64,000 nucleotides of DNA from Cavenderia fasciculata. Taxonomy: Eukaryota > Evosea > Eumycetozoa > Acytosteliales > Cavenderiaceae. This document shows positions 1-11,514 of the stretch, one piece after another. The notes beneath the pieces were generated by a model that searched no databases, had not been told where the DNA came from, and worked only from the letters and a program-made list of their open reading frames with translations. The stretch's first letter is position 1. Every line of letters begins with the position of its first letter. Position numbers and translations under genes: made by a program. The stretch lies in the NCBI RefSeq assembly GCF_000203815.1, contig NW_004457729.1:2914674-2978673 (forward strand), written 5' to 3'.

Positions 1-1078
1 TTTCTCTTCCTAAATTATTTCTTTCTACATGTCCATCAACAGACGGTGATTTTCTCAACTCTGCATATGCCATTGCTGGAGTGGAATATACTTTTACATC
101 TTTGGCATCGTCCAATTCTACAAATTCTTCATATACATATGATCCATCTCTTCTTATAGAGTTTACTATAAAGGAAAAGAAACGAGTTAATAATAAAGGT
201 CTATAAAATTCTAACTAGATTTTTCTTGGTAATTACAATTTGGATCAAAACAACTGGAATTATCTCCAACTTTTCTAAATAATTTTCTACAACCGCCACC
301 TTGTGACATTGGGTAATAAATACAAATATTATGATCTTCGGCATCAAATGGTTTTTCAACAAATGGTTTATAAATTCTTTCTCCCTTGCACTAGTTTTAA
401 AAAAAAAAAACGTTATATTAATATAAAGAGAATATTTAATAAAGAGAGTGAGAGAAATTGGGACATATTTACTTCTATATAATCATCATGTTCAATAAAT
501 TCAGATGAATGATCACAACATGTTGAAAATATTTTTTTGGGTGTTGGTATATTATGTTTTTCTAATACTTGGTAAACCTTTTTTCTATTTGTCAAAAGTT
601 TTTGTGTCTTTAAATTATTAACCTCGTATGGTTTTCTAAGATCACAATAACTGATTGCTAAATAAATAAATAAAAAATAAAATAAAAAATATAAATAAAT
701 AAATATTGGATCCAAAGGAAAATAAATCTATAAACATATGTTTTTTGGTCTTTTACAAACCCTTGTCTATTGGAAATCCTTGTGAATAAAAACAAAGGAA
801 TGCATCACAAATTGGCCAATCCTCAATAGGGGATTCAATATTTTTGGATGTAAATATATTGATTTGGATATCTTGAAACTTTTGAATCTTTTGAATGAAA
901 ACCTTCATTGGTGTTGATCTTAATAAAGTTAGTTGATTAATAAATGGATGGATGGAATTTCTATATATATATTTATAAATTTCCATAAATTTTTTACTTA
1001 CTTTACTTTGTCTTCCATTGCACATATTCCCAATCTAATTGGATGATCCAATGATGAAATGAAATTGGTAGTTGTCAT
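1..1078 (-). CDS. VIP1/PPIP5K inositol pyrophosphate kinase, 3' part cut by window edge
   Basis: This is the N-terminal part of a bifunctional inositol hexakisphosphate/heptakisphosphate kinase (VIP1, PPIP5K family), which makes inositol pyrophosphates such as 1,5-InsP8 in the cytosol. Exons read from the minus strand are 1078-1002, 918-761, 657-473, 390-216 and 165-1. The start peptide is followed by [11 protein letters not shown] and then STPMK. Family hallmarks follow in order: [20 protein letters not shown], then [10 protein letters not shown], then [20 protein letters not shown] with a [12 protein letters not shown] nucleotide-loop region. The last exon reads [20 protein letters not shown] and [16 protein letters not shown]. 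These match the pre-ATP-grasp and ATP-grasp kinase domain. The gene runs off the window at base 1, so the rest of the kinase and the phosphatase-like domain are not seen. The exon 3/4 joint (donor 472) is the least certain. Confidence 0.9.
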
Positions 1079-3262
1079 TTTTTGTTGTTTGATATATTAT
1101 ATAATTTATAAAAAAAGTATTGTATAGGGATATTTATGGAATAAATCTTTTTCTTTTTTGGAATGATTGATTTTCTTGGTTGTGATCACTTGTGGATTGT
1201 TGTGGATATATATTTACATAAATTAAAATACAAGGTTATATATATATATATATATGTATATGTATATGTTGGTATGGGTGGTATTGATGTTACTGTTGTA
1301 AGGAAGAAGGAAGTGTGGTATCAGTGTTGCTATCGATTATATTATTATTTGAAATGGCAATTAACAATGACAATTAATCGTAGTATGAAATATTCGAGTA
1401 ATGGTATTGTTGCTTTCTATGTATGTATGTATGGTAGCAGTAGGTAGTTGTGGTGAATTGGTTGGTTGGTTGGTTGGTCGGTCGGTAAGTTCTAAAATAG
1501 AAATATATGGATAAGTTATATGAAAGTCTTTGTTTATAAGCTAGAGGGCGGTGATCAACGATGAGTGATGATGATGATAGTGGTGGTGGTGGTGGTGGGA
1601 TTCATAAAGAAATGAATCAAGTGTAATTGATGTTGATATTGTCCGATTTGTTTGTTTGGTTGATTGATTGGTGTTTCTCGATTAGACAGGAGTGTGATTG
1701 TCTTTTTTGGTTATCTCTCTCTCTCTCTCTCTACAACTACTGTCTATATTCTATATGGTCCCATCCAATAGATGCGGATCGTATCGTATGTATCTGTATC
1801 TACTACTAATAGTAGTTGTGTGTGTATTTATGTATGTTTGTATGAATGTGTGGACTGATTGATGGATGAGGAAGAATTACTATTCTTGTTGTTGGTTGTC
1901 TGGTAGGTAGGTAATCTCGCGAAATTGAACTGATATTAACTGCACACCACCACAAAACTAGTTTGTGGTCGATGGATTTGTGAGGGGGGTAGGAAAGTCG
2001 CAAACGCAACGATCGAGATAACGGTGGTGAGAAGGGAAGGGAAGAGTGTAATGGTGAAGGGAAGGGAAGTAAAGGGGTATATGTCTATATATATACTAGT
2101 AGTAGAATGCTATAAAAATGCAATTGTATGCGTATAAAAATAAGATGAATGAAAACGAAATAGGATTGGACTATTCATAAACAACAACAATTGCACGAAA
2201 AAACAAAAATAATAATATCGCTTTGCTTTGGGATTCGTCCTTTGGAAATTTCACGCTTTCATGAAATTGGTGTGTTTCTCTCTTGACAGTTGGAAACCAG
2301 TGTTGTGATAGTTGATGGGTGCTCCATTCAATTTGAATAAATATCTGTCTGTCTGTAATTTTATTTTACTTTTTATGGATAATCTTGTAATTGGCAGGTA
2401 GTAGAGTAGAGATAATAAATTAATGATTATAGTTAAATAACAACAACTTAAAAAAAAAAGTGGCTTTATTATTTCTTGTTTTGAACAAAATATAAGAGAG
2501 AGGAAAGGGAGGAAAATCATCATCGTCCGTCATTAGTAGTACGTAACTGATGGATGAGTAAGATGAGGAGGATGGGAGATGTGAGGATGAGGATGTGGAA
2601 TGAACAAATAAGTGGAGGGGTGGTGGATGGTGAGATGGGTGGGGATTGATGATTACTGTTGATTTTGTTTGTTTGTTGTTTGGTGGTTTGGTTGTTTTTT
2701 GTTTAGTCAAATTCTTACAAACTTAAAGTTCTAGATTTTAGAGTGTTGTGTGAAGGGAGGGGTTGGGGTAATCGATTTTAATTAATAAATAAAGAGGAGA
2801 AATGAGTGATTTGATTTGAGATTATTATTATAACGATCCATCTGATGGTACGATGATTCAAATATATATAAAGTATGATCGATAATACTAGTAGGATTTA
2901 AATATTAATATTATTATGAATGAATATGAATGAAGAAATGATTAAAAAATAGTCTAGTTGTTTTGGTTGATATTTGGGTGAGAGTGGTGAATAAGAGAGA
3001 GAGAGAGGAAGGTTTTTTGAATTGTTCATGAAAATGGTTGAAAGAGATGATCTATAAAATAACAAACAAACAAATAAATTAGTAAACATGAGCTGTCAAA
3101 CTGAGCCAGCCAGCCATACAATATACTGTGCCAGTTTATAAAAGTAATTTTTTAACTTACCAAATAATATTTTAATTATTTTTCTGGAAATGTGAGAGAG
3201 GGAGAGATAGTGTAAAATCGGTGGATTGGATAGATGGATAGATGGATAGAAGATGATTGGAT
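1079..3262. other. gene-free stretch with simple repeats and strong strand skew
   Basis: About 2.2 kb between the VIP1 start and the 3' end of the next minus-strand gene. I find no conserved reading frame; the open frames are short and low in complexity. It holds (TA)n near 1237, GGTT/GGTC repeats near 1458-1488, GGT repeats near 1578, CT repeats near 1713-1732, and many GGGAAGGG-type purine blocks near 2030-2075. The plus strand is clearly G-rich over A/T for long distances. It probably contains the VIP1 promoter (nearest 1079). Confidence 0.5.
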
Positions 3263-4051
3263 TTAATCTACATAAATCTCTTCTCTTTTCTTTTGAACTT
3301 GATATGAAGTGGTGACAGTGGTAGTGCCTCTGGGAGTGGTTGGGAGTGGAGCGACTGATGGGAATGCGCTAAAGAGGTTGACCCACTTGAACACATTCTT
3401 TTTTAATTTCTTGCCCCGTGGCGAGTCGACAGCATCACCATCTTCATCAACCAATTCTCTTTCATTGATGTCATAGTCGTCATTGTCGTTGTCATATGCA
3501 TAATCCTTTAAATCTACACGACCCTCGTCATCGTCTTCAAAATCTTCGTCGTCGCTACCTGTCGTATCGTACGAGTCGTCATGTTCGGGCTCTTCCTTTT
3601 TAGGAGCCAACAAGCCAAATAAATTACGAGGAGTACGTGGACTCTTGGATGGTGTCTTGGGTGTTTGCATAGGAGAGTCAGACTCTGCAATGTTTGGCAG
3701 CTTCTCAAGTGGCAATTTCTTGAGACCATGACCTTGGAGTGGAGGACGGTCTCCCGATGGCTGTGCACTTTGCATGGCATTGAATTCAGAGGCACTCATT
3801 CCACGAGAGAGTGGTGATGGCGAATAGAGCTTGATGGGTGGCGTCGAAGAGTCTGGCGAGCGCGACTTTAGAGATGGAGTCATATTGTTGGGTGTGGAAT
3901 TGACACTAGTCGAGGGTGTCGAGTTGACCGACGATGATGGAGAGGTGGCTCGTTCGGTTTTACATTCTGCTTGTTCATGGTTGTTTTCGTCTTTCTTTTT
4001 GGATTTCAAATCTCCCAATGATTTTAATCTCTTGATAATTGGTCTGACCAT
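3263..4051 (-). CDS. unknown Ser/Pro-rich acidic protein (262 aa)
   Basis: Single-exon frame of 262 residues that I do not recognise. The N-terminus is basic (MVRPIIKRLKSLGDLKSKKK). A long Ser/Thr/Pro stretch (about 30-145) follows, with many SP and TP pairs such as TPSLKSRSPDSSTPP and TPKTPSKSPRTPRN, which look like proline-directed kinase sites. An acidic block lies at about 150-215 (TTGSDDEDFEDDDEGR, DNDNDDYDIN), and the C-terminus is a moderately hydrophobic tail with a basic end. Codon use is like its neighbours and third positions are richer in G/C than the flanks, so it is very likely real. It looks like an intrinsically disordered phosphoprotein; function unknown. Confidence 0.75.
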   Translation of the reverse strand: MVRPIIKRLKSLGDLKSKKKDENNHEQAECKTERATSPSSSVNSTPSTSVNSTPNNMTPSLKSRSPDSSTPPIKLYSPSPLSRGMSASEFNAMQSAQPSGDRPPLQGHGLKKLPLEKLPNIAESDSPMQTPKTPSKSPRTPRNLFGLLAPKKEEPEHDDSYDTTGSDDEDFEDDDEGRVDLKDYAYDNDNDDYDINERELVDEDGDAVDSPRGKKLKKNVFKWVNLFSAFPSVAPLPTTPRGTTTVTTSYQVQKKREEIYVD

Positions 4052-4324
4052 TTTTTTTTAAAAGTTATTTGAATGGATAAATATAGATTTGATCTTTAAT
4101 TATTATTATTGATGTTAAAACAAATAAAATAGATTACAATAATAGAATATATTATTAATGATAATAATGATTAATCAAGTTGATACAGAAATTATTAAAC
4201 GATTAACTTTTTTTGTTTAATATTGAAATAAATAATAATAATTGATATAAATAATAATATTAATTGCTATTTATAAAGGTTATAATTATTCGTTGTGTTG
4301 TAGATGATGTTGTTGTCTTTGTCG

Positions 4325-4380
<56 letters not shown>

Positions 4381-5658
4381 GAGTTGCGTTGCTTAAACAG
4401 CCGTTAAATAATATGGATGGATGAATGAATGGATTTAAGAATGGAGTAATGATGATTAAAAACTCGGGTAACAGTGCTGGTAATGGGAAACGGAAATGTA
4501 TGGTTCAGATGTCCCTTTTTAATATATAAATATATTTTAATTATGTGCTGTTGAGAATGTTGTAAATTTGATTTGAATGTTATTTATAGGTTTCCAGAGC
4601 AATAATGGTGGTGTGGAATGGGAATGGGAATGATAGATTGATTGATAGATAGATAGATAAAAAAACAAAAACACAACACTAATCCTTCTTTTTGCTAATA
4701 CAATTATTATGATTTGATTGATTGTTTGATTGATGATGTTGTGCTTGGTTTGTTTGTTTGTTTGTATGCATGGTCACCATCCAATATGTACTTTGTTCCA
4801 ATGTTGTTTGGGGAGTTGTTTCGGTGGTTAGGTTAGTTGGATGGTTGGATGAGGACTGTGATTTAAGATAAAGAGCTTGCAACAGAACAGAGACATGCCA
4901 TTAACACACACATCCATCCATAAGAGGTGGTGCTCGTCATTCAAAACGATCAACAACTGTGGTGCTGGTTGGTGGTGGTGGTGCTATCGAGACGTGGTGG
5001 TGGAGTCTATTATTAACACACTGTGTTTTCAATCCAAACACACTCACACACACACTCACACACACACGCGGGAGGAGGAGGAGGATGGGTCGAGCTAAAC
5101 CAGATCACTTTGAGTGATCAGTCTAAGAGTCGACGGTCGACTACCTACTTCTACAATGGTGTGTATGTATACACACATGTGTCAGCCGATCATTCTATTC
5201 AATCATCATCATCATCAACCTATGCAAGGATCTCTATATCACCACCCCTCAGGGACGGTTTCTGTATCTGAGTGTGCCTCCTTCTAGTTGAATCAACTCG
5301 AGATCATCAACAATAAACAACAAAAACTTGAGTTTTTGTTTTCTCTACTGATCAAAAGAGGAGAAAACAAAGTCAACCAATCAAAATATTTACCACATGG
5401 AAAGGAACTACTTTTTCGTTGATCGTCTAAAAAGCTAATTGTAGTTTTACAAGTAAACAACAAAAGATATTCCAATCGAATCGAATGTCTTTTAATTATG
5501 TTAATCATTCAATGATGATCAATCGGCTGATTCCCAATGTCAAAATTATTTAATTAATTATCTCGGTTCCTTTTGGAAAATCCTCCTCGGTAATCAATTT
5601 TGATTGATCTTTAACTTAATTAATTAAAATATATATTTTATTTATTTATTTATTATTA
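4052..5658. other. gene-free stretch upstream of the 3263-4051 gene
   Basis: About 1.6 kb with no supported gene. It contains the presumed promoter of the minus-strand gene ending at 4051, a long GTT tract near 4325-4381, a GTTT tract near 4747-4766, a CA/CTCACA microsatellite near 5037-5067, and AT-rich DNA. Frames seen here are short and low in complexity. Confidence 0.45.
4315..4382. repeat. (GTT)n trinucleotide repeat outside any gene
   Basis: Nearly perfect GTT repeat of about 20 units, which is (CAA)n on the minus strand. CAA/AAC tracts in dictyostelids usually encode poly-Q/N/T, but no surrounding reading frame supports coding here. It lies about 270 bases upstream of the minus-strand ATG at 4051, so it could be in that gene's promoter or 5' leader. 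Confidence 0.85.
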
Positions 5659-8600
5659 TTATTTTAATTTGTTTTGTTTTTTCTTGTGATTGTTTTGAAC
5701 AACTTCTTCTTCTTCTTGTTCCTCTTCTTCTTCTTCTTCATCATCATGGTGAACTCCATTTCCATTTGATTGTTTTTGTGTTTGTTGTTGGTTAATATTC
5801 ATCAAATTTGATAATTTCTCAAAGTACTCTAAAGTGTATTGATTTTCATCACATCTAAAAATAATATTAGATTAATTAAAATGAACTAACTTCCTTATTG
5901 TTTGTTTGTTTTGTTTTGTTAATACTTACACCTTTGATAAATCATTATATTTTTGGACAGCCAATTTTTGAAGATTACGTAATGGTTCAATGATGGCAAG
6001 ATAGTTTGTCTTTATATATTTTCCATGGTAAAAGAATAGACATAGGATCCATCTCATTTGAAGTTCGATATGTGGTTGTTTGTCATAATTGAAACTGATG
6101 AAATGAATAAGACTCTTGATATGATAGACTGGGAATTCATGGCATACAAATTCAATTTCATCATGTGGAATACTTTGATATACTTCTTCAATTAATTTCT
6201 TTTCATTTAATTTGAGACTCATCTAAAGAAATAGAAATTAAATTAATAACAAAAACAATTTGTTTTTTTAGATGATTATTATTATTTTCAAACATACAAC
6301 TAAAGATTTAAGATATTGTTTTTCTAATAAAGTTTGTTTGATTGTTTCTGGGGTGATGTCGATAGTAAGATCGGTTGGATCAAAGAAGAGAGTATCGTCG
6401 AGGGAATAGATGACAATACCATCGGTGGTGACAGCAGACCAGGCACGACCGGTTGGTGAGACGTCGAGGGCATAGGTTTTGATTTTTCTGAGAGTGGAGC
6501 GCTTGGAGAGGTCACCCTTTTGGGCACCTGGGAGGTATTTGGTGCGACGCTCTTCGTCCTCGGCATAGTCACCGTCAAGAGTGTCGAGATGGAACCCAAA
6601 CTCGGACAAGTTGTTGCTCTTAAAGTAGTCCAACATACCGTCGATCGAAAGATTGTAGGTGGTTTGGTAACGCTTCAACAGGATTTGTTGTTCGACGTGG
6701 TAGATGCAGATGTACTTGGAGTCACCACCAGCAATCAAGCAGCTGCCGTTGGGAGTGAATACCAACTTGGTAAAGGTACGTCCGCTTGGGTTCTTTTGCA
6801 CGACATCCTTGGCACTTCTGCCACCCATGATCTCATTCTTTCCATTGATGAATCCGATTTGTGTCCAGTTTTCAGTTTCAAAGATTTGGATGTTTCCGTC
6901 GAGTGATGCCGATGCGAATCGCTTGCCGTCGGGGCTGAATGAGCATGTGAGGACGTCAGAGGTGTGTTCGAGCGATTCGAGCATTTGAGCGTCGTTAAAG
7001 ATGTCCCAAAGACGGACTGTCTTGTCCCACGATGCAGATGCGAGGATATTGTTGACGGGGTTGAACGAGAGGCCGTAAACGGGTGAAGTATGGCCCGACA
7101 AGATATCAGTCAACTTGCCAGTCTTGATTGACCACACATAGATTTCAAAAGAGTCGACCGAACCTGCAACGACAATGTCTCCGGTCGAGTCAATTGCCAA
7201 CGACGAGAATTGTGTCTTGTTTGGCGACACAAAGGTACGGAAGTTACGGTAACGGATCATATCGTATGCTCTAACACTACCATCTAAACTGGCCGAGAAC
7301 AACACCATTTGTGATGAGACGGGTGAGAACTTGACCACCGATACAGGTGCTTCGTGGTCGGCAAAGGTGACGTAGCAGAATCCAGAGTTGGTGTTCCATG
7401 CCTTGACCTTGCAGTCGTCGCCACCAGTGGCAATGATCTGTCCGTCGGGCGAGTAAGCAATGGTGTTCATGTTGTAGGCGTGTCCTTGTTGCTTGAGGAT
7501 AAATGTCTCTGACTTCCACTCCCACACAAACAGTTGGCCAAGATCGGCACTGCCAATAGCGATCCACTCTCCACTTGGATTGATGGCAATCGAGGTGATC
7601 GACGTACCCGAGAGATTCATCGTCATGGCTCTCTTTAACTCATTGTTGGTGTCGATGAGGATGAACTTACCCTTTTGACCAACAACTGCCAATCCAGAGA
7701 ATGGATGGAATCCAAAAGCAGTAGCTTTAACTGGTCCTGTTGGAACTCTCTTTCCTCTTCTCCAAAATTGTCTAACAACTGGTTCTTTTTTAATACTAGT
7801 CTTTTTAACTTGTTGTTGTTGTTGTTCATCTTCATCCTCTGATGCAAGTTCTTCTTCAGAATCTTCCATTTCCTTTTCCATCTCTTCTTCTTCTTCTTCC
7901 TCCTCTTCATCTTCTTCTTCATCGTCACTTTGAGCATCTTCAACATCATCTTCTTGCATGTCTTCATCCTCTTCTTCATTTTGTTCATCTTTTTCATCTT
8001 CAACTTGCATCTTTGTTGTTGATAAACCATTTTCATTATTTAATAATTGTTGTTGTTGTTTTCTTTGTTTCTTTGAGATGATTTCTTTGAGATTGAATTC
8101 CATAGTATCAGTCTTTGTGAATACAATAATCTTCTTTCCATCTTGACTAAAGTGAGCCGACTTTGGAACACGACCTTGTGTTCTCAAGATGGCTTGACTA
8201 CCCTTTTTCTTTTTGCAGATGGCAATATTACCATCGCTGAGTGAAACAACTACCTTGGTTGAACAAGGTGACCATCCAACATGATTGATTATGCTTTGGA
8301 AGGTAATAACAGATAAACGAGTGATTGGTTTAACAACCTTTTCAAGTTTTGGTGAACTATAAAAGTATACTCTTCTTTCAACTGAAAATGCAATCAAACT
8401 ATTAATATATATGTACATATAAAAGAGATGATAGTTAATACAGTCTTACTCTTATGATTCATTCATCATTCATCATTCATCATTTTTTACCTATTATTTG
8501 GTGAGAATTGAATACAAGATGGTGTCTTGTGAAACTTGACAGTACCAAGACAAACATGTCTCTGTAAATTAATGATATATGTTAAACCAGCTACAATAAT

Positions 8601-8955
8601 ATATAATGATGTAATGTAATGTACAATTGAAATGAATGATGATAATAAAGTATGAATGAAATAAAAGTGGGTGGTTATTAATACAACTAACTCCTAGCGC
8701 GTCTTGTAAAGATGTTGTTTTTATCATACCTTCATCAGATACAATGAGAATCTTTCCAGTTGGTGATATTGCAATAATGTCGATATCTCTATTTGTTTCG
8801 ACGGGAAGAGTGACAGATGAATTATTTACAAGATCGAATAGAGTGACTCTGTTGCCTACCGGACTGATAAGAGTGTTTCCATCGGGTGTGAATACTATAT
8901 TTCCCTTGTTATAGACTGTACCTAAAAGATTAGAGAATTTATATCCAAATTTCAT
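5659..8955 (-). CDS. pwp2: PWP2/UTP1, U3 snoRNP (SSU processome) WD40 protein
   Basis: Nucleolar WD40 scaffold of the UTP-B subcomplex, needed for 18S rRNA processing. Exons: 8955-8692, 8561-8491, 8398-6298, 6222-5930, 5854-5659 (974 aa). The start MKFGYKFSNLLGTVYNKGN and then ISPVGNRVTLFDL are diagnostic. WD repeats fill about 1-740, interrupted by a very acidic insertion at about 240-310 (runs of E/D, then poly-Q). The UTP12-type C-terminal helical domain is at about 780-905, with ETIKQTLLEKQYLKSL spliced to MSLKLNEKKLIEEVYQSIP. The last exon ends in an E-rich and K-rich tail. Both joints around the 71-base exon keep the frame and restore the family sequence (ALG/RHVCLGTVKFHKTP; FSPNN/SLIAFS). 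Confidence 0.96.
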
Positions 8956-10009
8956 CTTTCTTTTAGTTGTTGTTGGTATTTAAAATATTACAACCCACTA
9001 ATGTAGATAGATAGACAGATAGAGATAGATAATCGTTCGTGTTGCATTTAGCTTCATTTCCTCCTCGTTCGTTTTTTTTTGATTTTTTTGGGTTTTTGGT
9101 ATTTTTTGTTTTATTGGCCAAACAAAGACAGCTCATTTGCAAGGAGATACCCTCAAATAAGAGGTGTAATTAGAGATTAGTGGTAGGTTACTCTTTTGTT
9201 AGGGTTAGAGTCATATATTTGTTCTCAACAAAATTGTAGGGGATTGCTCGTAGATCAAAGGACAAGAACCAGACTAGAGTAAACCTATCTCAATTTAGTA
9301 TGGTATGCAGATTCGTATACGAAGGCTATATTATTATAAACAGGTTGTATGCAAGTACAAATAAAATATATTGTACTTATACTCTATTTAATATTCATAC
9401 AAACAATTTCATTAAAAGTATCCAACTATGAAATAAGAATGACTATTAACAAAACAAGAACAACAATCAGACTTTTGATAGGAAGTGTTTTCTGGTTGGG
9501 CGTTTATATTATGTGTATATCATCTCTAGGTATTTACATTTCTTGTCAATTTTTGGAAATTTACCGTAAGCTAAATTCGAAATAACATCAAGGTAGCTAT
9601 CGAGATACTAAACTTTGTATCATTATTGGACGTATTGCCAGAACATATCTTCAACAGTGAATTCATTTATTACTCTTTTTAAATAGATTCATCTAGAATT
9701 ATAGAGTCATTCTCATGGATCAATGTCTATTGTACTAGTACACTCTGAATTCCTTGGGAAAACATCTGATAGTTGCCAATGACGAATCAGCTGAATACTC
9801 AGACCATCAACCATCAATCGCATTCACCCAAATTATATTTTGAAATCTCTTTAAAATTAATTTTGAAACATTAAGAGATTTCTCTTTATAATTTGGGTGA
9901 TTAGCAGGGGCTCTTAGTACCCACCCATTCAAACAAAAGAAATCTCATCAATAAGGTAATTATAAATATTATTATTATATTTTATTTATGTTTTTTTTTT
10001 TTCTATCTA
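8956..10009. other. intergenic region with hairpin; possible small ORF
   Basis: About 1 kb between the PWP2 start and the GCN5 3' end. The part near 9100-9350 has more balanced base composition than usual spacers. A 78-residue plus-strand frame at 9349-9585 encodes two hydrophobic stretches (about 8-21 and 44-66) but has no recognisable relatives, and I do not call it a gene. A long imperfect hairpin sits at 9824-9900. Confidence 0.4.
9824..9900. repeat. long imperfect inverted repeat (hairpin)
   Basis: The arms are TCACCCAAATTATA and its exact complement TATAATTTGGGTGA at the two ends, then a symmetric 5-base mismatch, then AAATCTCTT pairing with AAGAGATTT, around an AT-rich loop of roughly 20 bases. 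This is the strongest local hairpin in this spacer. It could be a MITE remnant or a structured RNA; nothing in the sequence decides which. Confidence 0.75.
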
Positions 10010-11288
10010 TCAAGATGGAATAGAACTACATTGTCCGACAATATATTTCTCTAGACGATTTGCAATTTCATAGTATTGAGTACCTTCTCCATTATAAACT
10101 CTACAATTTTCGCACATTCTCTTTAGGTCTGCTTGGAACATGTATTTGGTGATATAGTAGGCGCCAGACGACAACCGTCCACTAATGGTCTGTAAATCGA
10201 CTGGATCCTTGACGATCGAGTGGTAGTTGGGTGCTTCTTGCTCGTTGACCGGTCTTTGGAACGGCCATGCGTCTGGATGGTCCTTGATGTCTTGCAGTGT
10301 CTTGGCCAACAGCTTTTGGAGTAGTGCCAAGTTGGGCTCGTTGGCCGCTCTTACCCAACCAGACTGCTTGATACCTGGTATCGAGTCGATAGGGATAATC
10401 TTGCGTTCACCCGGCTTGAAACTTGTCAGACCGGGGTACACAATGTGAGACGTTGAAATCTGTCGTATCTTTTGGTCGACAGCGTCTCTTTGTGCCTTGA
10501 CCATCAAAGGAATATCGAGATAGTTTGCATTGATGTGAATGACACATTCCATCAAACTACCTCCATCGTACTCTTGAATGAACCCTTTCCACTTTTCGCG
10601 TGGTAGGGTAATCTCGTGTGTAAATCCTTGTTTCTGGAAATACTCTATGGCAAAGTTATCGGCAAAGGTGAGAAAGTGAAAGATGCCAGTCTTTTTGTTG
10701 TGTTCTTTGAGATGCGTCATCAAGAATGAACCGTAACCCTTGACTTGCTCGCTCGATGTGATGGCACAGAATGCAATCTCTATAAACCCTTGCTCTTTAA
10801 AGGGACGGAAGCAAATGCCACCAATAACGACATCACGCTTGATGATCAACAGCGAATGATGGAATCGATCAAACATCAATCGCACTATATATTCTCTTGG
10901 CATCTTGGGAAGTTGTTTTGAAAAGACATTCTTCAAATTGACCAATAACTCTGAATTTCTTCCTCCATCATTTGTAATCACTTCAAATCTTAATATACCC
11001 ATTTGTTTCTCTATTTTTGCTGTTAATTTACTTGGATCTATTCCTCCCTATATTATAAGAAATGATTCATCAAATTGATTTGATTGTATTATTAACTAAT
11101 CATTCATCTACTACTTCATATATACATACATCAGGACCCAATAATGGTTGTGATGTTACAGGTGTTACTATAGGGACATGAAATGCAGCATTGTGTTCAG
11201 CAGCACTACTCGTTGAATGAATAGATACATCTTGTTGTGAGTTTGGTAATTGAACTCCACTACCATTTAAAAAACCTAACTCTGACAT
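10010..11288 (-). CDS. gcn5: GCN5 histone acetyltransferase with bromodomain
   Basis: SAGA-type lysine acetyltransferase that acetylates histone H3 in the nucleus. Exons: 11288-about 11115 and 11047-10010 (about 403 aa). The acetyltransferase domain is at about 74-235 (LRFEVITNDG, IVRLMFDRFHHSLLIIK, GICFRPFKEQGFIEIAFCAI, then acetyl-CoA loop QVKGYGSFLMTHLK, then FLTFADNFAIEYFQKQGF). The bromodomain is at about 298-395 (DAWPFQRPVNEQEAPNYHSIV, DLQTISGRL, and the acetyl-lysine asparagine in CRVYNGEGTQYY). The length is close to yeast Gcn5, and no metazoan PCAF-N domain is present. The donor of the only intron is ambiguous by one codon (two overlapping GTAG sites), and the ATG at 11288 is the first in frame. 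Confidence 0.95.
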
Positions 11289-11514
11289 CCTTCTTATTAC
11301 CTTCCTCTCTAATCCTTTATATATACACACACTCCTCTATCTCCTATCTAAATATCTATATCTGTCTACTTTATTAAAGATTGATCTTAAAATCTGATGA
11401 GATGGGTTTGAGCATTTGTTTTTCTCCCTCGCTTTTTTTTTCACTCAACTTTAACATATTTCTTAAAATAGTATAGTTGGATATGGATTGATTAATATTA
11501 TAAAGTTTATTATT

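Noticed and set aside
1163-1447. 94-codon plus-strand frame in the spacer
   Set aside because: Built on TA repeats and Y/V runs; no signal beyond low complexity.
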